DNA from: Nectonema munidae
Lineage: Eukaryota > Nematomorpha > Nectonematoida > Nectonematidae
Assembly: GCA_030549495.1 (NCBI GenBank)
Contig: JAUIRK010000753.1
Span: 124,001 to 188,000 of the forward strand
Length of the DNA stretch: 64,000 bases
Direction of reading: 5' to 3'
Shown here: piece after piece, positions 34,710 through 47,405 of the stretch
Layout: each line of letters begins with the position of its first letter
How positions within the stretch are numbered: position 1 is the stretch's first letter
Notes under the pieces: model-generated
Seen by the model: the letters and a program-made list of their open reading frames with translations, nothing else
The model's database searches: none
What the model was told of the DNA's origin: nothing
Translations under genes and position numbers: made by a program

Positions 34710-34859
34710 CTTAGGGGCGTGAGTAAGGTTGGTTAGGTACTGGGTTTCGATAACTCGAGGTCTTGGGTTCGATCCCGCATCAAGCCTACTTTCTCATAGT
34801 TCGATACAAGACGCGAAATTGTGCCTTCTCGGTGAAAACACCCGACGATACCTTTACCT
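34710..34859 (+). mobile_element. tRNA-derived SINE, best preserved copy
   Basis: The 5' part has RNA polymerase III promoter boxes: an A-box-like TGGTTAGGTACTGG and a B box GGTTCGATCCC. A tRNA-unrelated body follows (CATAGTTCGATACAAG, then GTGCCTTCTCGGTGAAAAC), ending in a pyrimidine tail ACCTTTACCTT. Direct repeats TTGTACAA flank it at 34702-34709 and 34860-34867. At least five other clear copies lie in the window, on both strands. It depends on LINE enzymes in trans. Confidence 0.85.
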
Positions 34860-34867
34860 TTGTACAA

Positions 34868-37020
34868 AATATGAAAATCTGCATCTACATCTGTATGTAA
34901 TCCGTAGATATAGAACAGTATGTAAAATTAATTTTGTCTTCAGGCCATAGATAAGGAATACCAACTCAGCATAACCTTTCAGATTTGAAGTACAACTCTT
35001 CTTTCAGAAAATTTAGTTTACATTTACACCACTGCCATATAGACACATCGTGTGTAGTCAAAATTTAGGACATATCATAAATTTAAAACTACGCTACAGC
35101 CTATGTAGGATACATTTTTTTCTGCAATTTTGTTCCAAGGGTCGTAAAAGGTTGAAGGGTGCATTCAGCGTTAAGGGTGCCGTAAATAATTCCTTATCTT
35201 GCAATTTTGTTAGAATATAATAGCTTTATTTTGCAAGTTATACAAAATGACAAGACTTGCACAAGCATCTCAATTAACTAGCAAATAAGTAATACTTCGT
35301 TTAACTAATAAACACCAATAATAAATATAAGTACAGCTTGCCTTCAGTAATCAAGCTTTTTTTTTAATCAAAATTAGTTCAAATAAACCAAAATATGAAG
35401 TTTAAATTTGTTCATAACAACTTTTGATAATTTTTCACTATCAGGGCCTCAAATTTGCATTCTCTAAATGATGTTTGATACACTCATTTAATTGGTTTCG
35501 GAGACAAATCACAAAATGGAGGAACTTCGGACCTGGTTAGGATCTTCTTAGGACCCCTTTGACAGATCAAAAGACGCGAAAAGTGCAGAAACATAAAAGT
35601 TTTTTGAGGTACTTTTTTAACAAAATTCATTGCAGTTGCAAACATTGTTGGAAACCCGTAATAAGCGTAATCTACAATAATTTTTAGTTTATAAACGTAC
35701 CCTATAATTCAAAAGTAACAGAGCGCCAATTTTAGAAAAATAAAAAGTTATATTTTCAAGGTGGTAGCTCCAAATGTAGTTAATTATCTTTTATGTGCAA
35801 AAATATTTCCTATACCTGGGATGCATTTTCATAATAATGATGAATAGAACATTTTGTTCATCACTATTTTTTAGCGCGTATATTTGCTGGCTAGCTGATT
35901 TCAAAAGCTAGCACCCCTAGCATATACAAGAACATTTTTTTAATTTGGTGGGTTTCCTAATCACAGAGAACACCACTTTCCATCATTTTTATTTTTGTTT
36001 ACTATAAATAAACTTTTGATATATTGTACTTTTTTTGTTGTTTTCTCTGTGGATAAAAACGTTAAGTTTGTGTTTATATTAAGCAAAGTATAGCAATGCT
36101 AAACAATATCAAATATCATTCAATCCTATATATCTTCATAAGTCAGAATCAGGCCAAATAGCCAAAAGCATAATCTTGTATTAAGATTGATACTTTAATC
36201 ATCAAAAAATATATATATAAAAAAATGGGAAAAATAAGGATTATTAACAGATGCATCAGAATGTGATTGGTTTGTAATCTACTTGAAAAATTGGAAATCC
36301 ACTTAAAAAAAAGGTTGCAGATAATAAAATTAAAATAGATAAATGTGTGTTATAGTGTCAACTATTTTTTTATATACATATATTCCATAAAAATATGTTT
36401 CTATTGTCCAATTATTCAAGTGCTTTCTGAGCTCAAAATATAGAGAAAACAGCATGTAAATGAAATTCTTGATTTCCATAAATTAGTAAAATTTTTTTTA
36501 CTCATGAAACATAAAACAAACTTTCAACTAAGCAAGCTAAAAATAAACTTTGAAAAGACTGCACCCTCAAAGAAACTATCTTTTTCATTAAACGATATAA
36601 AAGATGTAATAGAATAAGATATTAAAAGTGAGATAGATTGATATAAAAATAAGGCATATCGACTAAAAAGTTAAAATATGCGAAAAAATGCAATTACCTA
36701 ATAAAATGGTCAAGATATTGAAGTAATGGGTATGAAAAAAGTAATTCTTGAAAATTAAATTTATTTTTTTTGGTTTTTATAAAAAAAAAACTACACATGG
36801 GTTTACTAGGGTTATGCACATAAATATATACAAAATAATAAAGAAGAACATCTCAGAAAAGAAATTTAGTGTATTTATTGGAGTAAAAAAAATTAATACT
36901 GTATTATTCCAAAAATTAAATTTAAATATTTGTTTATTTAACTAGAAGGAACAGGCATAATTGTTCAGAACGTGGAATCGATTATAATTTTATGTTCCAC
37001 TCATACTTCACATACATTTT
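34868..37020. other. AT-rich, nothing identified
   Basis: No gene, RNA or clear repeat was recognised. Confidence 0.5.
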
Positions 37021-37309
37021 CAGGGGCGGATCTAGAAATTGGCATTAGGGGGAGGGCGGATTTTACTAAACTAGAACTCAAATTTCAAGAATATAAATTT
37101 AATGATAGGGTTTTAAAACAAATCCTTATAGATATATGTTAATAACTCTGTATATGATTAATAGTTTAACCAAAGCATTATGTATTAAATGAAAGTCAGA
37201 CATATTGCAAATGTTTTTTAAATTTTTTGTAACAGGTCTCAGTTAATTTTGGGGGGGGGGGGGCGGACGGGGGACGTACGTGGCTCCACCCCCTCTACAT
37301 CCGCTTATG
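37021..37309. mobile_element. hAT-like MITE, eroded
   Basis: The left end CAGGGGCGGATCTAGA and the inverted right end CATAAGCGGATGTAGAG pair imperfectly. The interior is AT-rich with a G-run (about 37251-37263). The flanks share only ATTTT, so the duplication is not secure. Confidence 0.6.
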
Positions 37310-37612
37310 ATTTTTCCTAATTTCATACAGATAAAGTTTAAAAAACTCAACTTTATATTATTTTTAAAACATTCAAAAATTTAGATTTTTATGTCTTAAA
37401 GAAGAAATATGTTAGAGTGAGTTTTGTTCTGAGGAGTAAAAGTCATCCACAAATATTAGTTGCAAAGCTTTTTAGTAGAGATTAACAAATTCATTACACG
37501 GAATTATATAAATTTTTAAATATATGACAATTTTGTACATGTTATCAATCATAATGGATTGGCGACTTTAGTAAAATTAATAACTTTGAAACTAAAATTT
37601 AGCATCAAAAAT

Positions 37613-37678
37613 TTTTGCTCATAGTTTGATATAAAAAGATCAACTGTGCCTTCTAAATAAAACACTAATTTTACCTTA
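37613..37678 (+). mobile_element. SINE body fragment
   Basis: It matches only the 3' body of the family: CTCATAGTTTGATAT, then CTGTGCCTTCTAAATAAAAC and TTTTACCTT. Both promoter boxes are missing. Confidence 0.5.
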
Positions 37679-39477
37679 AAATTTATAAATAAAAACAATT
37701 ATAAAAAAAATATATATTTTTTATGTTGAATATATAATAGTTAAAAAGTTTTGGAAATTTATCATCAATTAATATATATTGGAAAGCATTCAGAGAATTA
37801 AATGACAGAAACAAATTATCAAAAAAATTAATCTGTAATTACTTTTTATAATACTCATAATGAAAATTCAAATCCTTATCATATTACATTATGGAGCAAA
37901 CTAAAAACAGAAAAAAATATTTAAAAATATAAAATTTTATATTTTTAAATATTTTTTGATATAATTTACAAATATCTTTCTAGTAAAAATTTACATCAAT
38001 TTAAAACTGAAAAATACATGTAAATGAATGTATATTTAAGTTATTTGTGTTTTTTGTCAAAAAAATTTATTTTATATTTTAGGGTATATTTTAACAGGTT
38101 AATGAATAAAAAAATTTTCAAATCATTTTTTATATTTGTGTTTTAAGAACTAAGATATCCAAAGGCGTGAATGTATATTAAAGTGGAGTAACCAACACTT
38201 TTGTCCTATTGATTTTTCGTATTTTGAAATATTCTATTTTTAATCCAATTTGTATTTGAATGTCCTTAAAATTTTATTCTGCACAAATAACATAATTTAT
38301 TTTATTAAAAGTTACATTGAACGTTTTCTAAAACTGATACAAAAAAAGGGTTTGATTTTCATCATTACTCATTAAAATATTTTAACTATAAAATAAATTA
38401 AAAAAAATTTTAACTCAATATTTTAAAACACCCAAAGTTCAAATTTAATAATTGAATTGTAAAACAAATAAATGTATGCCTTTTTTTTAATTCGATTAAC
38501 AGTATACTGATAAGTGGGAAAATCAGCACGTGACCACACTCCAAATAAGAGGGAAGGAGCAAAGCTAATTTTAATGCGGCCGCGACAATAAGAAAGTGTA
38601 TAACCCTGTTATCGATGGTCCATTTAAAATTATAAATATTTGAGAAACAATAGACTCAAGGATAAGTTTTGTTTCATTAAAAACAAAACAATAAAGAAGT
38701 TAACAAAATCTATTAACGAAAACACAAAGTATTCTTAATCATAAATGAAAAAGCAAAAGTGGAAAAGTTAACTAATGCAAACTTTCTCAGTTTAATTTAT
38801 TTATTTATGATTAACAAATGTTTGAAATTTAAAAAACTTTTGTCTACTTTTTCAACATTTTGTAACCATATTTGTTGTTCATATAATTTTTTTAAATTAT
38901 CCATGCTATCGAAAAAACAAAATAAAGTTTTCAGATAACAAAATGCATAATGAAAAACAACAAAAATTTGCTTATTTTAAGTATTAAAATTACAGGTTAA
39001 AGACCTATTGCGATACAACAATTTAAATAGTTCGATGTTTAAAGCAATAGACAAATTATAGAAATATTTCTTTTCTATTTTCAAAGAAGAATATATTAAA
39101 TATTTGAAAACATTAAATTAATATTGTAATAAGAAAAAAATTTGGTTTGCACTACTAAAGACCATAAATCTTTGCTCCTTGCTTATATTCATTTGGTTAA
39201 TAAAAAATATTAGTTTAAAAGCTTACAAGCAAAATGCAAACTGATACAAATGGGAAGATAGTATTTTATGTTTTTTAGCAATTTTTTAAGGCGAATAACA
39301 TCGAATACTTTTCAAAATTCATGCTTGTACAACTAATTTCAAAAATAGGTCATCATCATGGCTTTTAAAAAGCTATACCCAATGGGCTCATTTTGCTTTG
39401 TTTTCTTCTTAGGAGCATTTCGAAACAAAAAATTTAAGTGGTCGACTGAACAAATAAATAATTAAATATTAATGAGC

Positions 39478-39618
39478 GGATGAGTAGGGTTGGCTACAAA
39501 CTTGTCTTCGCTACCACAATGCCTAAGTTTCTAACCAGCCTCAACCTTTTTTGCTAAAAGTTTGACATAAGCAATACAATCGTGCATTCTCAATAAAAAC
39601 ATCATACGGTATCTTACC
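39478..39618 (+). mobile_element. Highly diverged SINE copy
   Basis: GATGAGTAGGGTTGGCTAC resembles the SINE 5' leader and A box, and AGTTTGACATAAGCAATAC followed by GTGCATTCTCAATAAAAAC resembles the body. The B box is not recognisable. It is probably the oldest copy in the window. Confidence 0.45.
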
Positions 39619-40215
39619 AATTAATAACAGAAATAAAATAAATAAACATGATTTTAATACGAACTGTTTCTACAGCTTTGAATTGCTAATCATAAAAAGT
39701 TTGAACAGGTGTTGATATATTCAGAATTTAGATGGATTTCAAAAGGAAATTCTTTGAAAAGTTTCTATTTAATGTTTGATACAATTGTAGATTCTTTCAA
39801 AATTTTATCATTTGCTTTATGATGAACTAATTATCATTGAACATTAAGTTGCTTATTTATCAGATGTCCATACAAAATTAGAGAGAGTAAAACATATCAC
39901 ATGAGTGTAATCCAAAATGGCATTTAACTAAAGTCAAAATTAAAAAAATCAAATTAATTTTGTTTACAAAAATAAATAGTTGTTTTTTTTCAAAGCAAAA
40001 AATAGAGTGCAAATTTGTGACTGATTTACCATTTTATATTTACAAGTTGCAGTCTCAAATCGATACACTTAATATCGGCAACAAGCAAAACCCATAGTTT
40101 TAACAATAATAAATTATTTTCCATGCGTACAACTTAAATCATATTTTACCTTCCTATAATGTTGGCAGTTAGAATCTTTAAATAAAATTAGTACTATTTA
40201 TGAAATTTACCATTT

Positions 40216-40470
40216 TCAATTCTATTTTTATATCTTTTTTCGATTTTATTTTATGTTTTTAGATTTTTATTAAGTTCTTTTTTTATTTTATATTTTTCTA
40301 TCTTTTTCGATTCCATTTTATCTTTTTTGAATTCTATTTTAACTTTTTTTTCGATTCTATAATATATTTTTTTAATTTTATTTTATCGTGTTTTTTATTT
40401 CGTTTAGCTTTTTTGATTTCTATTTGAGATTTTTTGAATGATACTTTATTTGTTTTCGATTCTATTTTAG
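40216..40470. repeat. T-rich degenerate minisatellite
   Basis: About ten irregular units built on TTTTCGATTCTATTTTA with T-runs of varying length. The block directly precedes the 150-bp satellite. Confidence 0.7.
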
Positions 40471-40721
40471 CCATTTATTGATAAAATGTTAAATAACACA
40501 CAATCAAAACCACCATTTAAAATTCTTGGACACAAAGTCTCTTTTAGAAATAATTTGCTCGACTGTGATTTGACCCCCAGACCTCTTAACCCTTTAACCC
40601 CATTAGTGAAGGCCTATTTTCATTTCCTCATTAGCCCCCCCCCCTCGCTTTTTCTTGAATGATTGCAAATTTTTAAAAAATTTCGCGTGAACCTACTAAA
40701 TGATTGATTGCGAATCTGATC

Positions 40722-42745
40722 GTGACATTTATTTTTTCATAAAAATCAATCAAACTTGTCAAAAATTGATTGATATTTGACAGGTCAACTAAAAAAAGAA
40801 ACTTTTAGTTTAAATGGTTATACAACGTTTTTTACACATATATATACACATTTTCAAGTGTGCTGAACACGATGGTCACGTTTATTTTTTTTAAAAATCA
40901 ACCAAACCTGTCAAAAAATTGATTGATATATGACAGCTCAACTAAAAAAAGAAACTTTTAGTTTAAATGGTTATACAACGTTTTTTACACATATATACCC
41001 ATTTTCAAGTGTGATCAACAAGATGGTCACGTTTATTTTTCATAAAAATCAATCAAACTTGTCAAAAATTGATTGATATTTGACAGGTCAACTAAAAAAA
41101 GAAACTTTTAGTTTAAATGGTTATACAACGTTTTTTACACATATATACACATTTTCAAGTGTGATCAACACGATGGTCACGTTTATTTTTTTTAAAAATC
41201 AACCAAACCTGTCAAAAAATTGATTGATATATGACAGCTCAACTAAAAAAAGAAACTTTTAGTTTAAATGGTTATACAACGTTTTTTACACATATATACC
41301 CATTTTCAAGTGTGATCAACACGATGGTCACATTTATTTTTCATAAAAATCAATCAAACTTGTCAAAAATTGATTGATATTTGACAGGTCAACTAAAAAA
41401 AGAAACTTTTAGTTTAAATGGTTATACAACGTTTTTTACACATATATATACATTTTCAAGTGTGATCAACACGATGGTCACGTTTATTTTTCATAAAAAT
41501 CAATCAAACTTGTCAAAAATTGATTGATATTTGACAGGTCAACTAAAAAAAGAAACTTTTAGTTTAAATGGTTATACAACGTTTTTTACACATATATACA
41601 CATTTTCAAGTGTGATCAACACGATGGTCACGTTTATTTTTTTTAAAAATCAACCAAACCTGTCAAAAAATTGATTGATATATGACAGCTCAACTAAAAA
41701 AAGAAACTTTTAGTTTAAATGGTTATACAACGTTTTTTACACATATATAACCATTTTCAAGTGTGATCAACAAGATGGTCACGTTTATTTTTCATAAAAA
41801 TCAATCAAACTTGTCAAAAATTGATTGATATTTGACAGGTCAACTAAAAAAAGAAACTTTTAGTTTAAATGGTTATACAACGTTTTTTACACATATATAC
41901 ACATTTTCAAGTGTGATCAACACGATGGTCACGTTTATTTTTTTAAAAATCAACAAACCTGTCAAAAAATTGATTGATATATGACAGCTCAACTAAAAAA
42001 AGAAACTTTTAGTTTAAATGGTTATACAACGTTTTTTACACATATATACCCATTTTCAAGTGTGATCAACACGATGGTCACATTTATTTTTCATAAAAAT
42101 CAATCAAACTTGTCAAAAATTGATTGATATTTGACAGGTCAACTAAAAAAAGAAACTTTTAGTTTAAATGGTTATACAACGTTTTTTACACATATATACA
42201 CATTTTCAAGTGTGATCAACACGATCGTAAAATCAACCAAACCTGTCAAAAAATTGATTGATATATGACAGCTCAACTAAAAAAAGAAACTTTTAGTTTA
42301 AATGGTTATACAACGTTTTTTACACATATATACCCATTTTCAAGTGTGATCAACACGATGGTCACGTTTATTTTTCATAAAAATCAATCAAACTTGTCAA
42401 AAATTGATTGATATTTGACAGGTCAACTAAAAAAAGAAACTTTTAGTTTAAATGGTTATACAACGTTTTTTACACATATATACACATTTTCAAGTGTGAT
42501 CAACACGATGGTCACGTTTATTTTTTTTAAAAATCAACCAAACCTGTCAAAAAATTGATTGATATATGACAGCTCAACTGAAAAAAGATCATTTTAGATT
42601 TAGTGCTTATACAATGTTTTTTTACACATATATACTCATTTTCATTGTATTTTGAATACGATGGTCACGTTTATTTTTTTTTAAAATCATTCCAACCTAT
42701 CAAAAAATTGATATATGACAGCCCAACTTAAAAAAGAACCTTTTG
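40722..42745. repeat. 150-bp satellite array with alternating A/B monomers
   Basis: About 13 units. The marker GATGGTCACGTTTATTTT falls at 40871, 41022, 41172, 41323, 41473, 41623, 41774, 41924, 42073, 42223 (deleted part), 42357, 42507 and 42658. Type A has CATAAAAATCAATC and ATTTGACAGGTC; type B has TTTAAAAATCAACC and ATATGACAGCTC. They alternate, giving a dimer of about 300 bp, with one A-A step (41323-41473). Each unit contains two hairpins: CTGTCA paired with TGACAG, and AACTAAAA paired with TTTTAGTT. The last units toward 42.8 kb are progressively diverged. Confidence 0.95.
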
Positions 42746-44690
42746 GTCAAGTTTATTTTTTTAAAAAATCAATCAAACGTTTCAAACAATTGATAGACAT
42801 ATGAGAGTCCAACTGAAAAAATTAACTCCTTATTTAAGTAGTTATAAAAAGTTTTTTTAAACATTTTTGATTAATTTGTGACTTTTTTAAAATCGTGATA
42901 TGTTTGTGGTCAGATATATTGTACTGATTTTTGAACAATTTGTTTTCATGCTATTCTCCAAAGACTATATTCACATTTTTAGTCATTTCACAAATGAATT
43001 TATTTCTCTTTGAAGTTTAGATTTTATTTGGAATCTATAATAAAAAATTTTTTTCAGTATCAAAATTTCCAATGAGGCACGAATATTAATTTTGATACTT
43101 ATCATTATAATATAAAATTGTTTCATATATTTATGTTCAAAATTTTTTTTTTCATTTTTAGACTATAGAATGAAAATTAGGCTGTGAATTATATTTCAAC
43201 TGGAGTTTGCATGATTACATCATGTTTTTTTAAATTTTTTCGAATTTTTTCAAACTTTGAATATTCCATTTATATGTGCATACAGATATGCAAAATTTGG
43301 TAAGTTTCGATTTTGGAGGAATGAAGTTATAACTTTTCAAACTTTCTTACATTTGTATATATAAAGTAGGCTGCATCTTCAGAAAATGCCATCCAAGTTT
43401 TGCCAAGGTAACGATGTATATATTGAGAAAATTTTATATAGAACCTATACACTTATAAGAGGCATCATCACTGCATATTTATATTTGAGAGGTCGAAATT
43501 TAACCATTGACCGTTTGTATACCTCTATAGAGCTAGCTGATTGGCTGTATAAAAAAGGATTAATTATAGTCGGTACAATAGACACAAGAAGAAAAGGTAT
43601 TACGCAAAGTATGAAAAGTTTAGATAATAGAGATGAATTTTCTTATAAGTTTTACTGGGATAGAGATAGAGAATTTTTTTTATCAATTCATAGTTATGTA
43701 GTATTTTCTAAATCAAAAGGAAAGTTTTGACCTCCAGACCCCCCCATTTTAGGAAATACAGTAGACGATGAAAAAAGTAAACCTGCAATTTTTAAACAGT
43801 ACGATGGGATTTAATCGATCAGAGAATAAGAAATTATTCCACAAATAGAAAAACAAAAAAATGGACAGTAGCCGTTTTTCTTATCTATTAGATGCAGCAA
43901 GAGTAAAGGCAGGTACAATAATGAGAAAAACGCAAGAAATATAAATTTCTTTTAAATGTTTTTTTTGAATCTTGATTATCAAAAAGACAAAGTTTTTCTC
44001 TTTTTTTTTTAAAACTATGTTTATTATCCTTGACAGTTTTTAATAAAGGAGATCATTCACTTTTTTTTAAATACTGCCAGCAATTATTAAATAAAATAGC
44101 AAATTTTATTCAGAAAACTCATGTTGAGGTGAAAATATTTTTCATTTTAGAGAAACGATACGACAACCAAATGATTAGATATAAAAAACGATCAAATTTT
44201 TATTATAAATAAATTGTTTCAACTTTATCATTTTCGTTCATTTGTATATTGTTTGATTATACGTATAAAACTTTCTCAAAATGTTCAAACACGAAACTTA
44301 TTTAAATTGACCCATTCAGCTTATTTCGAGATATTGTAGAGTGAATGGATAAACGAACTGTCTTTTTCCTTCAAATAAAATGACGCGCATCAAAATCTCC
44401 CTCTACAGAGTTCTTGTTTTGTATTTAATTAATTTCATTAAAAAAATCACCTCATTGAATTCGGTGTAAATTCCCGTTTTTAGTTCTATATCATTTTTAG
44501 TTATATTTTTTTTTTTTGCAATTTTGTTTTGCCTACTTATAATTCTATTTGTTCTGTTACAAAATAAATTACATATATAGACACGTATAACTATTTAATC
44601 ATGAAGTCCTTTATTTCAGTTGAAGTGTCATATGTCAATCATTTTTTGACAGGTATGATTTATTTAAGATTGATTCACGCTTACCAGTAT
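42746..44690 (+). mobile_element. piggyBac-like DNA transposon relic with inverted arms
   Basis: Sequence at about 42770-42830 (AATCAATCAAACG, then GACATATGAGAG and CCAACTGAAAAAAT) is the reverse complement, with mismatches, of about 44615-44685 (TTTCAGTTGAAGTGTCATAT, then GACAGGTATGA). A piggyBac transposase remnant lies between them. The arms are also the same sequence as the satellite monomers to the left. Exact ends and the TTAA duplications typical of piggyBac were not pinned down. Confidence 0.62.
43386..43950 (+). pseudogene. piggyBac transposase C-terminal half, degraded
   Basis: The open stretch from 43386 to 43730 contains GRNLTIDRLYTSIELADWLY and KKGLIIVGTIDTRRKGI, matching DDE_Tnp_1_7 transposases (family NVTTDNWYTSIELAEEL, then LVGTLRKNRRGIP). 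After a stop (43728-43730) and frameshifts, KKWTVAVF and YLLDAARVKAGTIM follow (family RRWPVAVFYYLLDAARVNA). The N-terminal half and the first catalytic Asp are missing. It is non-functional as it stands. Confidence 0.85.
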
Positions 44691-46830
44691 TATCAAATTC
44701 TAAATCCAAAAACAATCTATAATCGGAATTGGCATTGTTGATTTGTTATAAAAATGTGTGTATTTCATGTAAAATTTGAATGGATGTTCTCCTAGTCAGA
44801 TTTTAGATGTAAACCGCAAATTTTGTTTTTGGAAACACTTTTTAGAAGTGAACCGCAAATTTATTTTACACTTATGGGTAATTTTGAATCCAAATGCAAA
44901 AACAATCTATAAATGAAATTGACATTGTTGATTTGATATGAAAATGCGTTTATTTCATGTAAAATTTGAATGAATGTTCTCGAAGACAGATTTTAGAAAT
45001 AAACCGCAACTTTGTTTCACACTTATAAATATTTTGAAATCCAAATGGCAAAATAATCTATAAATGAAATTGGCATTGTTGATTTGATATAAAAATGAGT
45101 CTATTCGGTGTAAAATTTGAATGAATGTTTTCAGAGACAGATTTTAGAAGTAAACCTAAAGATTGTCCTCAAGATCTTATAAGTATTTTTAATTTCTAAA
45201 TTCCAAAAATAAGTCTAAAAATGAAATCATCATGCCCGATTTGATATAAAAAAATATATTTCATGTAAAATTTGAAGGTATATTTTATTAGATATATTTC
45301 TCATCAATCAAAATTTTGATTGACATTACCCAAAATGTAGCTATGATTTTGAAAAAATTCAACTATAAAGTGTTATGTGTTCAAAACTGTATATATTTAT
45401 AAATTTTCAAACGAGTATATAATATAGAACCAAAGTTATAAGCTTAACTAGAGATACTGTCAGTAATGAAAAAGTTTAACTTTTCATTTTGATTGACAGA
45501 TTTAGGCATGAAAAGGTCATTCAACTGCTATGAAAATGGTATCAAAATATGCAGCTATCAATTTTAGGAAATGTCACGAAGTATGGTAGCAAAAGATCAA
45601 GCCAATTTGGTACAAGAGAAATTTTAGTTGAGGGGGGGGGGCTAAATTAGCCCACCCCGTGACTGATAGAGATCAATAAATTTTCACACTTCTTAGCTTA
45701 AATCAAAGATTTTTGCTTTATGAAATTACGCCTACATCAATCTTCATTGTGAAATTTAATCGAAAAAATACACTTCACCCGCCATTCAAAGCATTTAATT
45801 CTACTCTCTGGTGTGCACGTTTGATCCACCAATCCTACTCACTCAAACATTGGAAGTTTATCTAGAATCAAGGATTTACTTGCAAGTTGAAAAAGGATGT
45901 GTTCAAAACTTTGGGATCTTGCTGAGAATTACTAATCTAACTGAATTATATGCCTTCAAACTTTCTGACTTTTCCTAAAATCGCTAGCTGCATCTTATGA
46001 TATTATTTTCACAGTAGTTGAATCAAAATAAAATTTACATTTTTTCAACAAAATTATTAAATTATAATAATGTCTACAGTTACCTTAATCATATATAAAT
46101 TTGAACACATAACACTTATAAATAAAACTTAAACACTTATATATACATATTTTTCCAATAAACACGCCAACTTTGTCGCAAATCTCAATCAAAATTTTGA
46201 TTGATGATAAAATTGCTTACGAAAACATTCATTCAAATTTTAAATAAAATTGATTTTTGTATTCCAAATCGACCACGCTGATTTCATTTCTCGACTCAGT
46301 TTTGGCCATTAGGGTGTGAAATTTCATGAGTGTGAATCAAATTTGCGGTTTTCTTTTGACTAAATCAATCATACTGCCTTTATTTCCTTAATCAATTTTT
46401 GGAATTTGGGTGTCAAAATGTCTAAAAGTATGAATCAATTTTCTGATTTACGTTTGAAATTTTTCTCCAAGAATATTATTCAAATTTTAAATAAAATATT
46501 TATTTTTATGCTAAATCAATAATGCGGACTTAATTTCCTAATAAATTTTCGCTGAAAAATTTAAAAAGTATCAATTAAATTTCTCGTTTACGCCTAAGAA
46601 TGATATGTATGAATATTATTCAAATTAAAAAAAATACACATTTTTATTCCTGAGAAATCAAGCGTGCCAATTTAAATTCCAGAATCATTTTTTGCAATTT
46701 GGTTTTCAAAACGTCTCAAAGTGTAAATCAATTTTGTTGCTTGCATCTAAAACAAGAATATTAATTAAATTTTAAACCAAGTATATTATTTATGCCAATT
46801 ACATTTCTCAACTCAGTTTTAACCAATACA
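44690..46830. repeat. Large imperfect fold-back made of subrepeats
   Basis: The left arm (about 44690-45600) has four units of about 165 bp carrying TAAAATTTGAATGAATGTT and TTAGAAGTAAACCGCAA. The right arm (about 45965-46830) carries the inverted forms (AACATTCATTCAAATTTTA; CAAATTTGCGGTTT). Inner landmarks also pair: GTTATGTGTTCAAA near 45378 with TTTGAACACATAAC near 46100, and TGCAGCTATCAATTTTAGGA near 45550 with TCCTAAAATCGCTAGCTGCA near 45973. The spacer 45600-45965 holds a G-run (45633-45642). No coding capacity. Confidence 0.78.
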
Positions 46831-46841
46831 GTTTTGCCATA

Positions 46842-47405
46842 GTGATTGATTTCATGGACAAACTAAGGTCTTCGCAATTAGAGCTTTGCGAAGGGAAGGT
46901 CAAATATCGAAATCTTATTATCTTGGAACACCTTAGTGAGGCACTTGATAAAAGCTTGTCTATAGTTTCTCTACGGATGGTGTTGCAGCCTTACTTCTCC
47001 GGGTTGAGTGAATCTGAATCAAAATGGATTAGAAACGAATTTATTGTGAATGTGCAACTTCTGTCACATAACATGAAAGAATAGTTCTCAAAGTTGGTGA
47101 AGAGATTGAAATTCTTTGTTGCAAAAGATGCATTTGAAACACTTTTCCCTCTCCAAGTTCTGTTCTATAAGATGCGTGAGTTTTGACCTGTTGTATCTGA
47201 AATAGTTTCCAACTCTTTACTGATGTTTCCTAGTACTTACCTGTGTGGGCAAGGATTTTCAATGCTTTGTAACATGGAAACTAAACATGGGATCTGGAGC
47301 ATCACTTACGAGTGCGGTGCCTGTCTAATGCTGCTTCTTGAATTGAGTAACGTGTTTGTAACAAAGAGAGGTACAGCCTTCATACTGAAGTTCAGTATTG
47401 ATTGA
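46842..47405 (+). pseudogene. hAT-family transposase relic (ZBED5/SCAND3-like C-terminus)
   Basis: The stretch starts FMDKLRSSQLELCEGKVKYR, then LRMVLQPYFSGLSESESKWI, stops at TAG (47082-47084), and changes frame to FPSTYLCGQGFSMLCNMETK followed by an acidic/hydrophobic tail. STYLCxxGFS with the following KTK-like motif is the hAT dimerisation signature. It lacks the catalytic core and carries several stops. It directly abuts the fold-back, so the two may derive from one larger element. Confidence 0.78.

Noticed and set aside
40722-42745. A CRISPR-like array of regular repeats
   Set aside because: Whole 150-bp units are repeated with no unique spacers, and the genome is clearly eukaryotic; this is a satellite.
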